Below, in pieces: positions 41,486 to 51,850 of a stretch of 64,000 nucleotides of DNA. The stretch is from Roseitalea sp. (lineage in GTDB: Bacteria > Pseudomonadota > Alphaproteobacteria > Rhizobiales > Rhizobiaceae): assembly GCA_017642895.1 (NCBI GenBank), contig JAEPON010000003.1, forward strand, positions 1 to 64,000, given 5' to 3'. The notes under the pieces are model-generated. The model saw only the letters and a program-made list of their open reading frames with translations. It was not told the DNA's origin and made no database searches. The position numbers and the translations under genes were made by a program. The stretch's first letter is position 1, and each line of letters starts with the position of its first letter.

Positions 41486-41518
41486 TCGTCATCACCCCGC
41501 CGCACAGGGGAAGACACC

Positions 41519-43087
41519 ATGAACAAGCTCACCATCGCACTTGCTTCGGCGATCGCGCTCGGCGCAACGACGGCCCAGGCCGAAACCTTCAAATGGGCGG
41601 CGCAGACCGACCCACAGACGATGGACCCGCACGCGGTCAACTCGGCGCCGGTTCTTGGCTTTCTGAACAATGTCTATGAAGGCCTTGTCCGCCGCGGCAA
41701 GGACATGAGCGTCGAGCCGGCGCTGGCCGAAAGCTGGGAGCCGCTGGGCGGCGATGGCTGGCGCTTCAATTTGCGCCGGGGTGTGACCTTCCATGATGGC
41801 GCGGCCTTTACGGCCGAGGACGTGATGTTCTCCTATGAACGCGCATCGTCGGAAGCCGCCGACACCGCCTCCTGGTTCGCGCCGGTCTCCGAGGTGACGG
41901 TCGTCGATGATTTCACCATCGACTTCATGACCAACGCGCCCAACCCGATCTTCCCCGGTTCGATCGCCAACTTCATGATCATGGACAAGGGTTGGGCCGA
42001 GGCGAACGGCGTCGAACTGCCGGCCAAGGACGCCGAGAATTTCGCCACGCTGAACGCCAACGGCACGGCAGCCTTCCGTCTCGCCGAACGCCAGCCGGGC
42101 CTGATGACGGTTCTCGAACCGTTCGAGGGCTGGTGGGGCGAAGTCGAGCACAACATCACCCGCGCCGAGTTCACGCCGGTGCAAAATTCGGCTACCGCCG
42201 TCGCCGCGCTCCTGTCCGGCGAAGTCGACATGATCAATCCCGTGCCGGTGCAGGATGCGGGCCGCGTTGCCGAGCGCGACGGGGTCGACGTGATCACCGG
42301 CATCGAGGCGCGCGTCATCATGTTCGGCTTCGCCCACCAGGCCGAAACCATCAAATATGCCGATGATGCGGGGCAACCGAACCCGTTCCGCGACGTGCGT
42401 GTGCGCCAGGCGGTCGCCCATGCGATCAACGTGGACGCCATCCTGCAGACCATCATGCGCGGCGCCGCAGAGCCCGCGTCGCAACTGGTCAGCCCGGCCA
42501 TGCGCGGCTACACGCCTGCCCTTGCCGAACGGCCCGCCCATGATCCCGACGCCGCCCGCGCGCTTCTCGCCGAAGCGGGCTATCCGGACGGCTTCTCGTT
42601 CGGTCTCAAATGCACCAACGACCGTTATCTGAACGATGAATCGGTCTGCCAGGCCGCCGTCTCCATGCTGGCGCAGATCGGCCTGCGCGCCGAACTGGAC
42701 GCCATGCCCGTGCGCACCTATTGGCCCGAACTGCGCGAAGACAATTTCGACATGTATTTGCTTGGCTGGTCGCCGGGCACATTTGACGCCGAACATCCGA
42801 TCCGCTTCCTCGCCGCCACGCCGAACGAGGAACAGCGTCTGGGCAGTTGGAATTTCGGGGATTTTTCCAATCCGCGCGTTGACGAATTGCTGCCGATGAT
42901 TCAATCGGAGATCGACGATGCCGCGCGCCAGGCGATGCTCGACGAGGTGGCGCAGATCTTGCAGGGCGAACAGGCCTATGTACCGCTTTACGTTCAGCCA
43001 CTGATCTGGGGCGTGCGCGACGGCGTCGAACTGACCCAAAGGCCCGACAATTTCTTCATCCTGCGCTGGGTGACCATCAACGAATAG
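41519..43087 (+). CDS. peptide-type ABC transporter substrate-binding protein (second copy)
   Basis: This is a 522-residue periplasmic protein with signal peptide MNKLTIALASAIALGATTAQA and mature start ETFKWAAQTDPQTMDPHAVN. It is paralogous to the preceding protein. Shared features include NPIFPGSIANFMIMDKGWAE and the LNANGTAAFRL region. Divergence is considerable, so the pair is an old duplication and probably has different ligand preferences. AGGGGAAG precedes the ATG at 41519. The permease gene begins 11 bases after its stop, so it is certainly part of the transporter operon. Confidence 0.92.
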   Translation: MNKLTIALASAIALGATTAQAETFKWAAQTDPQTMDPHAVNSAPVLGFLNNVYEGLVRRGKDMSVEPALAESWEPLGGDGWRFNLRRGVTFHDGAAFTAEDVMFSYERASSEAADTASWFAPVSEVTVVDDFTIDFMTNAPNPIFPGSIANFMIMDKGWAEANGVELPAKDAENFATLNANGTAAFRLAERQPGLMTVLEPFEGWWGEVEHNITRAEFTPVQNSATAVAALLSGEVDMINPVPVQDAGRVAERDGVDVITGIEARVIMFGFAHQAETIKYADDAGQPNPFRDVRVRQAVAHAINVDAILQTIMRGAAEPASQLVSPAMRGYTPALAERPAHDPDAARALLAEAGYPDGFSFGLKCTNDRYLNDESVCQAAVSMLAQIGLRAELDAMPVRTYWPELREDNFDMYLLGWSPGTFDAEHPIRFLAATPNEEQRLGSWNFGDFSNPRVDELLPMIQSEIDDAARQAMLDEVAQILQGEQAYVPLYVQPLIWGVRDGVELTQRPDNFFILRWVTINE

Positions 43088-43098
43088 AAAGCATCTGA

Positions 43099-44079
43099 AT
43101 GCTCGCATTCATCATCAGACGTGTCCTGCAATCGGTGGTCGTTCTGCTGGTTGTCGGGCTCGTCGCCTTTTCGCTGTTCCGCTTTGTCGGCGATCCGGTC
43201 GACAATCTGCTCGGCCAGGAACGCACGATCGAGGATATTGACCGGGTCCGCTCGGAACTGGGGCTCGATCAACCCTTCCCCGTCCAGTATTTCCGGTTCC
43301 TGCAGGGCGTCGCGCAAGGCAATTTCGGCGTCTCGTTCCGTCAGGGCCGCCCCGTCGCCGACATTCTGGCCGAGCGGGCGCCCGCCACGCTGGAACTGGC
43401 CGCTGTCTCGGCGCTGTTCGCGATCGTTCTGGGCATCACACTCGGCGTTTATACCGCGATCCGGCGCGATGGCTGGCTGTCCAACTTCATCATGACCTCG
43501 TCGCTGATCGGCGTCTCGCTGCCCACCTTCCTGATCGGCATCTTGCTGATCTATGTGTTCGCGGTGGAACTGGGCTGGCTGCCCAGTTTCGGGCGCGGCG
43601 AAACCGTGCGGATCGGCTGGTGGTCGACAGGGCTTTTGACCGAGTCCGGCCTGAAAGCGATCATCCTACCGGCGATCACACTGGGGCTCTACCAGATGAC
43701 GCTGATCATGCGGCTGGTGCGCGCCGAAATGCTGGAAGTGCTGCGCTCGGACTATGTCAAGTTCGCCCGCGCGCGCGGCCTGTCGCAACGCGCGGTCTAT
43801 TTCCGCCATGCGCTGAAGAACACGCTTGTCCCGGTGATCACGATCACGGGTCTGCAACTGGGCTCGATAATTGCCTTTGCCATCATCACCGAGACGGTCT
43901 TCCAGTGGCCTGGCGTCGGCCTTTTGTTCATCAACTCGATCCAGTTCGTCGACATCCCGGTCATGGCGTCCTACCTGATGCTGATCTCTGTCATGTTCGT
44001 CGTCATCAATCTGATCGTCGATCTTCTTTATTTCGCGATCGATCCGCGCCTGTCGGCCTCGCGCGGCGGAGGGCACTGA
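43099..44079 (+). CDS. peptide-type ABC transporter permease, DppB-like
   Basis: This is a 326-residue membrane protein of the DppB/OppB family. It has a first helix at about 9-30, the conserved RQGRPVADILAERAPATLELA loop at about 94-114, and the ATPase-coupling EAA-type stretch FARARGLSQRAVYFRHALKN at about 220-239. Six helices are expected. It lies 11 bases after the binding protein and one base before the second permease, in the canonical B-C-D-F order. Confidence 0.93.
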   Translation: MLAFIIRRVLQSVVVLLVVGLVAFSLFRFVGDPVDNLLGQERTIEDIDRVRSELGLDQPFPVQYFRFLQGVAQGNFGVSFRQGRPVADILAERAPATLELAAVSALFAIVLGITLGVYTAIRRDGWLSNFIMTSSLIGVSLPTFLIGILLIYVFAVELGWLPSFGRGETVRIGWWSTGLLTESGLKAIILPAITLGLYQMTLIMRLVRAEMLEVLRSDYVKFARARGLSQRAVYFRHALKNTLVPVITITGLQLGSIIAFAIITETVFQWPGVGLLFINSIQFVDIPVMASYLMLISVMFVVINLIVDLLYFAIDPRLSASRGGGH

Positions 44080-44080
44080 G

Positions 44081-44995
44081 ATGGAAGCGATTGCCCGCGC
44101 CCTTGACTCCGACCTCGCTTACCGGTTCCGGCGTTCGCCCGTTGCCATGGTCGCAGCGCTCGTCGTCGTGCTGTTGATCGGCAGTTCGGTCTTTGCGCCC
44201 TTCATCACATCGCAGAACCCGTTCGATCCCGGTTCGCTCAACCTGATGAACGGCTTCTCCAAGCCCATGGAGCCGAACCAGTTCACGGGCGAAACCTTTG
44301 TCCTTGGCACCGACGACCAGGGCCGCGACGTGTTCGCGACCATTCTCTACGGCATGCGCATCTCGCTGTTTGTTGGCTTTTCCGCAGTGATCTTCGCCAT
44401 GGTTCTGGGCGTCACGCTCGGCCTTATCTCCGGCTATGTGGGCGGGCGCACCGACACGCTCATCATGCGTATCGCCGACATCCAGCTCACCTTCCCCGCC
44501 ATTCTCGTCGCACTCCTGATCTTTGGCGTCGCCAAGGGCATCACCCCGCCCGATCGGCGCGACGAGGTGGCCATCTGGGTGCTGATCATCGCCATCGGCC
44601 TGTCCGAATGGGTGCAGTTCGCGCGCGTCGTGCGCGGCGCAACGCTGGTCGAAAAGGGCAAGGAATATGTGCAGGCCGCCCGGCTGATCGGCCGCTCGCC
44701 GGTCGCCATCATGGTGCGCCACATCCTGCCCAACACGCTGTCGCCGGTGCTCGTCATCGCCACCATCTCGCTGGCACTGGCGATCATCGCCGAAGCGACG
44801 CTGTCATTCCTGGGCGTCGGCGCGCCGCCCACCCAGCCCTCGCTGGGCACACTGATCCGCATCGGCCAGGAATTCCTGTTTTCGGGCGAATGGTGGATCC
44901 TGTTCTTCCCCGCCATGACGCTTCTCGCGCTCGCCCTGTCGGTCAACCTTCTGGGCGACTGGCTGCGCGATGCGCTCAATCCGAAACTGAGGTGA
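44081..44995 (+). CDS. peptide-type ABC transporter permease, DppC-like
   Basis: This is a 304-residue inner-membrane permease of the DppC/OppC family. The N-terminal SDLAYRFRRSPVAMVAAL leads to the first helix. LGTDDQGRDVFATILYGMRISL, a family hallmark, lies at about 71-92, and the EAA loop is YVQAARLIGRSPVAIMVRHILPN at about 196-218. It partners the DppB-like protein upstream. Six bases separate its stop from the ATPase start. Confidence 0.94.
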   Translation: MEAIARALDSDLAYRFRRSPVAMVAALVVVLLIGSSVFAPFITSQNPFDPGSLNLMNGFSKPMEPNQFTGETFVLGTDDQGRDVFATILYGMRISLFVGFSAVIFAMVLGVTLGLISGYVGGRTDTLIMRIADIQLTFPAILVALLIFGVAKGITPPDRRDEVAIWVLIIAIGLSEWVQFARVVRGATLVEKGKEYVQAARLIGRSPVAIMVRHILPNTLSPVLVIATISLALAIIAEATLSFLGVGAPPTQPSLGTLIRIGQEFLFSGEWWILFFPAMTLLALALSVNLLGDWLRDALNPKLR

Positions 44996-45000
44996 CCGAC

Positions 45001-45983
45001 ATGGATGACGTACTTTTGTCTGTGCGCGATCTGGTGGTGCAGTTTCCCACGCGCGGGGGCATCCTGACCGCGCTCGACGGCATCTCGTTCGACATCAAAC
45101 GTGGCGAGGTGCTGGGCGTCGTTGGCGAATCGGGCGCCGGCAAATCGATGACGGGCGCGGCCATTATCGGGCTGATCGAGCCGCCCGGCCGCATTGGCGG
45201 CGGCCAGATCCATCTGGGTGGCGAGCGCATCGACAATCTGTCCATGGACGACATGCGTGCCATTCGCGGCAAGCGCATCGCCATGGTCTTCCAGGACCCG
45301 TTGACCTCGCTCAACCCGCTCTTCACCATCGCCGAACAGCTCGTCGAGACCATCCAGACCCATCTGAACGTGTCCGCCAGGGAGGCGCGCGACCGGGCGA
45401 TTGCATTGCTCGACGATGTCGGCATCCCCGCCGCCAGCCGCCGGATCGACGATTACCCGCACCAGTTCTCCGGCGGCATGCGCCAGCGCGTGGTCATCGC
45501 CCTTGCCCTTGCGGCCGAGCCCGATCTCGTGATCGCCGACGAACCGACGACCGCGCTCGATGTCTCGGTGCAGGCGCAGATCATCGATGTGCTCAAGCGC
45601 CTGTGCTCGGAGCGCGGCGCTTCGGTCATGCTGATCACCCACGACATGGGTGTCATCGCCGAAACCGCCGATCGCGTCGCGGTGCTCTATGCCGGCCGGC
45701 TCGCCGAGATCGGCCCGGTGCGCGACGTGATCAAGGACGCGCTGCATCCCTATACGCACGGACTGATGGGCTCGATTCCGACGCTGGCGCAGGAGGATGA
45801 CCGGCTGGTCCAGATCCCCGGTGCGATGCCGCGCCTGACCGACATCCCGGATGGATGCGCCTTTAATCCGCGCTGCGATCGCGTCTTCGACCGCTGCCGC
45901 GTCGAGCGGCCCGACCCGATGCCCCACGGCACGCGCCAGGTCGCCTGCTGGCTTTATGACGAACAACAGATCAAGGCGGCCGA

Positions 45984-45987
<4 letters not shown>
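45001..45987 (+). CDS. peptide-type ABC transporter ATP-binding protein, DppD-like
   Basis: This is a 328-residue ATPase. Walker A GESGAGKS lies at about 43-50, the signature FSGGMRQR at about 158-165, Walker B LVIADEPT at about 178-185, and an H-loop THD at about 215. The C-terminal oligopeptide-transporter extension has cysteines ([15 protein letters not shown]) as expected for DppD/OppD. The long open frame upstream to 44608 reads through the permease gene and is discarded. The start is the ATG at 45001. It overlaps the next ATPase as ATGA. Confidence 0.94.
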
Positions 45988-46976
<989 letters not shown>

Positions 46977-47160
46977 CCCCCTCGCCCCGCCTGCGGGGAG
47001 AGGGATACGAGGCTCCATGCGCGTCAGCGCATGTTAACCGCAGTTGGGTGAGGCGCGGCAGGGCGTCGACAACCCGATCAACAATCCAACTGAGCCGCAA
47101 CCCCTCATCCGCCCTCGCGGAACTCGGGCACCTTCTCCCCGCACACGGGGAGAAGGGACT
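46977..47160. repeat. Rhizobiales-type intergenic palindromic repeat (BIME/REP-like)
   Basis: The gap between two convergent genes is filled by two facing palindromic units. The left unit is CCCTCGCCCCGC-CT-GCGGGGAGAGGG at 46979-47004. The right unit is CCTTCTCCCCG-CACA-CGGGGAGAAGG at 47131-47156, preceded by CCCCTCATCCGCC. The CTTCTCCCCG...CGGGGAGAAG core with CTCATCCG flanks is widespread between genes in Rhizobiales. It may also act as a bidirectional terminator. Confidence 0.75.
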
Positions 47161-47166
47161 GGCGCC

Positions 47167-48165
47167 CTACGCCTTTCCCAGATCCACCAGTCCCGCAACG
47201 CCGCGTTCGCGGGTGAAGCCGAGCCAGCGCCCGTCCGCCGAAAATCCGAGCGCGTTGACCTGCCCGGCCTCATGCTCGTCGGCGACCGGCTGGAACTGCT
47301 GGCTCTTGCGGTCAAACAGCGCCACCGACCCGTCGACATAGCCAACGGCGATCTGCTGCGAGTTGGGGCGCGAGGCAACGGTGCGCGACAAGAGCTCTTG
47401 TTCGGCCGCGAACACGCCTGCCTGCTGGCCAATCGGCCCGTCGGCGCCGAAGAACGGCCACAATACCAGAACCTCGGCGCCCGCCGTCGCCAGATAGCGG
47501 CCATCGGCGGTCCAGTCGTAAGAGACCGGCTTGGCCGGATAGCCGCCCATCTTGCCATGCTTTTCCTCGGGCTTGTCAATGCGCCAGACATGCAGCGCGT
47601 TTTCAAGCATCGAGGTCACGCAAAAGCGCCCGTCCGGTGAAAAGCCGATCGCATTGTGCGCGCCCTGCCAGGACAGCATCGCGGTTTCGGCCGGCTTGGC
47701 AAGGCGGATCAGGAACGCTCCGCCATAGACCGCCGCGCCCAGCCATTTGCCGTCCAGCGAAAAGCGCAGCGCGCTGATCGAGGAGGGCGCGGTCGCCTCA
47801 ACCGGTTGATCGGCGCCTTTCGGCAGAAGGAAAACCGTCTTGCCCGCTGACCAGGCGACATGGCCGCGCGGCGAAGCAGCCACCGTATCCACCCATTTGC
47901 GCCCGTCATGAAGCACCTCGGGCTCGCCATCGGGCCGCACACGGATCGCCTTGCCGTCGTCGCCCCCCGTGACGATGGCGCCGGACTTCTCGTCGGTTGC
48001 AACGGCAAGGATGGCGCCGCCATGCAGCTTGCGCGCCGCAACCGAGCCGTCGAAACCGCACACATGCACATGGCCGTCGCCGTCGGCCACCGCGTAGGCG
48101 CGACCGGCAAACCCGCCGCCGGTCAGCGGCGCGTCTGCCTCCAGCACCTTCTGCGTCATGGTCAT
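47167..48165 (-). CDS. WD40-repeat-like protein coupled to a CobW GTPase
   Basis: This is a 332-residue protein made of about six or seven WD40-like blades. Repeated patterns include [54 protein letters not shown] and [15 protein letters not shown]. No signal peptide is seen, so it is probably cytoplasmic. The start ATG at 48165 overlaps the GTPase stop (ATGA), giving tight coupling. WD40 proteins next to COG0523 GTPases recur in proteobacteria, often in zinc-related loci (family context), but the function is unknown. A scaffold for the metallochaperone or its client is one inference. The open frame upstream to 48279 is not supported. Confidence 0.8.
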   Translation of the reverse strand: MTMTQKVLEADAPLTGGGFAGRAYAVADGDGHVHVCGFDGSVAARKLHGGAILAVATDEKSGAIVTGGDDGKAIRVRPDGEPEVLHDGRKWVDTVAASPRGHVAWSAGKTVFLLPKGADQPVEATAPSSISALRFSLDGKWLGAAVYGGAFLIRLAKPAETAMLSWQGAHNAIGFSPDGRFCVTSMLENALHVWRIDKPEEKHGKMGGYPAKPVSYDWTADGRYLATAGAEVLVLWPFFGADGPIGQQAGVFAAEQELLSRTVASRPNSQQIAVGYVDGSVALFDRKSQQFQPVADEHEAGQVNALGFSADGRWLGFTRERGVAGLVDLGKA

Positions 48166-49211
48166 GCGGGAACGGGCCGCGCCGCCCGGCACTTCACAAA
48201 GCCGTCCTCGATGACGTCGCGCGGCAGGTTGCGGCCGATAAACACCATGCGGCTGATGCGCGGCTCGTCCGCGCGCCACTCGCGGCTGTGATCGCCTTCG
48301 AGCATCATGTGCACCGCCTGCGCCACATAGCGCTTGGGATCGTCGGGAAAGGCCAGGATGCCTTTCATGCGCAAGAGGTCGATGCCGAACTCCTGGCTGA
48401 TCGTCTGCACCCAGGGAAAGAACTTTTCAGGATCGAGCGGCGCTTCGCTGACCAGCGAGAAGGAGGAGACATGCGCGTCGTGCCGGTTCACATCCTCATG
48501 GTGATGATGATGGTCGTGGTCATGATGGTGATCGTGATGATCGTGTCCATGATCGTCCTGACCGAGAAAATCGGGCTCGTTTTCCAGGATGCGGTCCAGA
48601 TCGAAGGCGTGCCGTCCAAGGATCGTCTCCAGCGGCACATCGGCACGCGTCGTGCGCACGATCTGGGCGGTCGGATTGATCTGCCGGATCCGCGCTTCGA
48701 CGCCGGTCAGATCGTCCTCGGTCACCAGATCGGTCTTGTTCAGCAGCACAATGTCACCAAAGGCGATCTGCTCCTGCGCCTCGGGTGCCCGGTCCAGTTC
48801 GCCGGTCAGATGCATTGCATCGGCCACCGTGACGATCGCGTCGAGCCGGGTGCGCGCGGCAATGTCCTCGTCGACGAAGAAGGTCTGCGCCACAGGCGCC
48901 GGATCGGCCAGCCCGGTCGTCTCCACCAAAATGCCGTCAAACTGCCCCGCCCGCTTCATCAGACCCGACAGGATACGGATCAGGTCACCGCGCACGGTGC
49001 AGCAGATGCAGCCATTGTTCATCTCGAACACTTCCTCGTCGGCATCGACCACCAGATCATTGTCGATGCCCACCTCGCCGAACTCGTTGACGATGACGGC
49101 ATACTTCTTGCCGTGATCCTCGGTGAGGATGCGGTTCAAAAGCGTCGTCTTGCCGGCGCCCAGATAGCCTGTCAGCACGGTGACGGGGGTCTTGTCGGTG
49201 GCCATGTCCAT
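48162..49211 (-). CDS. CobW/COG0523-family GTPase metallochaperone
   Basis: This is a 349-residue G3E GTPase. Walker [10 protein letters not shown] lies at about 15-23, the metal motif GCICCTVR at about 67-74 and the NKTD base-recognition motif near residue 155. A strongly His/Asp-rich insert lies at about 203-228. These are features of zinc metallochaperones such as ZNG1/YjiA-type proteins. CobW for cobalamin or a nitrile-hydratase activator are alternatives, but no such partners lie nearby. I start at MDMATDK (49211). The amidohydrolase and urease nearby are metalloenzymes that could be clients. No Zur-type palindrome was recognised in the 63-base gap upstream. Confidence 0.85.
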   Translation of the reverse strand: MDMATDKTPVTVLTGYLGAGKTTLLNRILTEDHGKKYAVIVNEFGEVGIDNDLVVDADEEVFEMNNGCICCTVRGDLIRILSGLMKRAGQFDGILVETTGLADPAPVAQTFFVDEDIAARTRLDAIVTVADAMHLTGELDRAPEAQEQIAFGDIVLLNKTDLVTEDDLTGVEARIRQINPTAQIVRTTRADVPLETILGRHAFDLDRILENEPDFLGQDDHGHDHHDHHHDHDHHHHHEDVNRHDAHVSSFSLVSEAPLDPEKFFPWVQTISQEFGIDLLRMKGILAFPDDPKRYVAQAVHMMLEGDHSREWRADEPRISRMVFIGRNLPRDVIEDGFVKCRAARPVPA

Positions 49212-49274
49212 GGAGGGTCCTCGCGATCGTTCGAGCGCAGATGTGCGCCCAAAGCGACGCCGATTCAAGGTCCC

Positions 49275-49859
49275 TCAAAAGGCCAGCATCTTCTGGCGCA
49301 CACGGGACAAAAATGCGGCGCGGCTTTCGGGCGTCGACACGTCCATCAGATAGTGCGCCATGAAGACCGTGCGACAGCGCTTGGCGAACAGCGCCCGCAT
49401 GCCCCGGCTCAACGTCCGCTTGCCCGGATGTCCGACCATATAGGACCACCATTTGGGCGCGCCGCACGTCGTCACGATGCCGAGCTTGCGGATGTGCGTC
49501 ATTTTCGGGCTGATCCGACCGGTGTCCCTGGCGATCTCGAAGGTGATCTCCGGTGTCCAGACCCTGTCCAGCCAGCCCTTGAGCATCGCCGGCAGCCCGT
49601 ACCACCAGGTCGGATAGACGAAAACCATCGCCTCGGCCCATTTCAGATGCTCGGCATGGCCGGGCAGCGGATGCGGATTGCCGTCATCATTGTAAGTCCG
49701 CCGCTCGGCGCACCCCATGATCGGGTCGAAGCCCATCGCATAAAGATCGAGCAGCCGCGTTTCATGGCCCGCCGCGCCCAGCGCTTCCATCACGGTGTCG
49801 CGCAGCGCGGCGCAAAAGCTTTCCGGCACGGGATGACTGTAGATAACGAGCACGCGCAT
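49275..49859 (-). CDS. flavodoxin-fold NAD(P)H:quinone reductase family protein (second of a pair)
   Basis: This is a 194-residue protein of the NQO1/MdaB/KefF family. The FMN/FAD phosphate-binding start is VLVIYSHPVPESF (about 3-15), then the active-region WWYGLPAMLKGWLDRVW at about 86-102. It is a close paralogue of its upstream neighbour, and the two overlap by one base (TGATG). Likely activity is two-electron reduction of quinones, nitro- or azo-compounds with NAD(P)H in the cytoplasm. The tandem arrangement behind an FAD oxidase suggests electron transfer or detoxification related to the same substrate. Confidence 0.85.
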   Translation of the reverse strand: MRVLVIYSHPVPESFCAALRDTVMEALGAAGHETRLLDLYAMGFDPIMGCAERRTYNDDGNPHPLPGHAEHLKWAEAMVFVYPTWWYGLPAMLKGWLDRVWTPEITFEIARDTGRISPKMTHIRKLGIVTTCGAPKWWSYMVGHPGKRTLSRGMRALFAKRCRTVFMAHYLMDVSTPESRAAFLSRVRQKMLAF

Positions 49860-50440
49860 CAGAACCGGTCCATCGTCTGGCCGACCCGGTCCATGAAACG
49901 CCGGCGCGTTTCGTCGGTCGAGCGGTTCATGTCGTAGTGGGCGAGATAGGCAAACGGCGCGCCGGGCTTGACGATCACCCGCAGCACACGATTGACCAGC
50001 TTGCGCGGCGGATCTCCGACCAGAATGGCGCGGGTGCGCGAGCCGCCATAGGTGGTGATGACCGCGACTTTGCCGATATTGTGCAGGCAGGGTTGCACCG
50101 TCCCGTCGACCATCTGGAACGACACGCCCGGCAGGAACACGCGGTCAAAATAGCCCTTGAGCATCGCCGGATAGCCGAAATTCCAGACCGGATAGCACAG
50201 GATCAGCGCGTCGGCGGCGCGCAACCGGTCGACATGGGCTTGGACTGGCGCGGTGTTGGTGTCCGTGTCATGATAGCCAAGCCGTTCCTCGCGCGTCAGG
50301 CGCGGATCGAATTCCTCGGCATAAAGATCGCAATCATCGACGTCGTGACCGGCTGCCTCCAGCCGCTCGACCGCAAGCCGGTGCAGCGTGCCGTTGAAGC
50401 TTTCGGCGACCGGATGCGCATGCAGCACCAAAACGCGCAT
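49859..50440 (-). CDS. flavodoxin-fold NAD(P)H:quinone reductase family protein (first of a pair)
   Basis: This is a 193-residue protein. Its start, VLVLHAHPVAESFNGTLH, and YPVWNFGYPAMLKGYFDRVF (about 81-100) show the same family as its neighbour. It begins directly after the FAD oxidase stop (adjacent bases), so it belongs to the same transcript. Here the tryptophan pair of the neighbour's active region is replaced by WNF, so the two probably have different substrate pockets. Specific substrate is unknown. Confidence 0.85.
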   Translation of the reverse strand: MRVLVLHAHPVAESFNGTLHRLAVERLEAAGHDVDDCDLYAEEFDPRLTREERLGYHDTDTNTAPVQAHVDRLRAADALILCYPVWNFGYPAMLKGYFDRVFLPGVSFQMVDGTVQPCLHNIGKVAVITTYGGSRTRAILVGDPPRKLVNRVLRVIVKPGAPFAYLAHYDMNRSTDETRRRFMDRVGQTMDRF

Positions 50441-51847
50441 TCAGCCGGCCTTCTGCAATCCCTTGAACAGCCAGACGCCGCCGGTGTCATAATCATAATC
50501 CGGATCGTCCCAAGCGATCATCTTGCCCGGATTGAGCAGGCCCTTGGGATCCGCCTCGCGCTTGAAAGCAAGCTGCACCGCATCGGTCTGCTTCATGCCG
50601 CCCTCTTCCAGCGTATAGCGATGCGGGTTGAAGATCGGTGCGCCGGTGGCGTTGAAGATGTCCATGATCTCTTCGAGCCGCTCTTCTGTCGAATAGCGCA
50701 CCATGGGCAGGCCGAAACAGGTGACATCGCCGTCAAAGCGCACGAATTCGAGATGGTCGATCACCTCGCCCTCGAAGCGCTTGTGCAATTCCTCGACAAG
50801 CGCAAGCTGGTTCGGGAACGGATAAAGCACCTGCAGATAGGTGATCGCCGGATCGACCCTGAGGCCGCGCAGCGTGGTGTGGTTCCATGCCAGCTCATAA
50901 GCGGGCGGCAGGCCCTTCAGATCGTCCGTGCCCGTCTCCGCCTCATTGAACGCGATCCGGCCGCCATGATCGCCGGCAAAGGCGAGGAACGCGTCGAGCG
51001 ACTGCGGCGCCACCATGACGAGCACCGTGCTTTCGCCTTCATTGAGAAACTTCCGATGCCGCTTGAAATAGTCGAACGGCGCCGGCGCCGCGACAACCGC
51101 ATTGAGCTTGAGCAGGATACCGTCCTGACGGCCCAACTCATTGGCGAAACGCGCCGCCGCCATGAAGTCGTCGAAGGCGACGATCACATCGGTCCAGTCA
51201 TACGCGGTCGTCAGCGGCATTTCGATTTCGGTGATGATGCCGTTGGTCCCATACGCATGCGTGACCTTGTGCAGGTCCACCCCGGTCAGTTCGAGAATGC
51301 GCGGCTCGGCCTCCATCGTCACCACACGCAGCCGGATGACATTGCCCCAATCGCGCAGGCCGCCCCAGCGGATCGAGCCGACCCCGCCCGACCCGCCGGC
51401 GATGAAGCCGCCCACCGTTGCCGTATGGGCGGTTGAAGGATGCATCCGAAGTTCTTGGCCAGACTCCGCTTTTGCCTGTTTGTCGAGCTCCGAGCAGATG
51501 ACGCCCGGCCCGCAGACCACCCGGCCGGGCGCGATCTCCCTGATCTCGTTCATGTCGGCGAGCGACAGCACCACGCCGCCCGAAAGCGGCATGGCCTGGC
51601 CGTAATTGCCGGTGCCCGTGCCGCGCGGGGTCACCGGCACGTCATGGGCATAGCAGGCCTTCAGAACGCGGATCAGTTCGTCCTCGTCCTTCGGCGAGAC
51701 GATCAGGTCTCCCGTCACATGGTCGAGCCGCTCCTTGAGCACCGGCGAATACCAGTAGAAATCGCGGCTCTTCTGCTGGACGATCTTTTCATTGTCCTCG
51801 ATCCTGATCCCCTCGATCGCGGCGCGCAATGCGTCCAGATTGCCCAT
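50441..51847 (-). CDS. FAD-binding oxidoreductase, GlcD/VAO family
   Basis: This is a 468-residue flavoprotein with an FAD_binding_4 domain. PRGTGTGNYGQAMPLSGGVVLSL lies at about 74-96, and the adenine/phosphate-binding STAHTATVGGFIAGGSGGVGSIRWG at about 138-162. A C-terminal FAD oxidase domain ends NPGKMIAWDDPDYDYD. It resembles the glycolate/D-lactate oxidase family (GlcD, D-2-hydroxyacid dehydrogenases). It lies three bases after the amidohydrolase and abuts the quinone reductase gene. The substrate is probably a hydroxy acid derived from the imported compound, but this is inference. Confidence 0.85.
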   Translation of the reverse strand: MGNLDALRAAIEGIRIEDNEKIVQQKSRDFYWYSPVLKERLDHVTGDLIVSPKDEDELIRVLKACYAHDVPVTPRGTGTGNYGQAMPLSGGVVLSLADMNEIREIAPGRVVCGPGVICSELDKQAKAESGQELRMHPSTAHTATVGGFIAGGSGGVGSIRWGGLRDWGNVIRLRVVTMEAEPRILELTGVDLHKVTHAYGTNGIITEIEMPLTTAYDWTDVIVAFDDFMAAARFANELGRQDGILLKLNAVVAAPAPFDYFKRHRKFLNEGESTVLVMVAPQSLDAFLAFAGDHGGRIAFNEAETGTDDLKGLPPAYELAWNHTTLRGLRVDPAITYLQVLYPFPNQLALVEELHKRFEGEVIDHLEFVRFDGDVTCFGLPMVRYSTEERLEEIMDIFNATGAPIFNPHRYTLEEGGMKQTDAVQLAFKREADPKGLLNPGKMIAWDDPDYDYDTGGVWLFKGLQKAG

Positions 51848-51850
51848 TTT

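Noticed and set aside
48481-48550. CAT/ATG-rich simple repeat in the + strand as a microsatellite
   Set aside because: It is the His/Asp-rich coding insert of the CobW-family GTPase read on the other strand.
49212-49274. Zur box upstream of the CobW-family GTPase
   Set aside because: The 63-base gap is GC-rich and shows no AT-rich palindrome of the Zur type.
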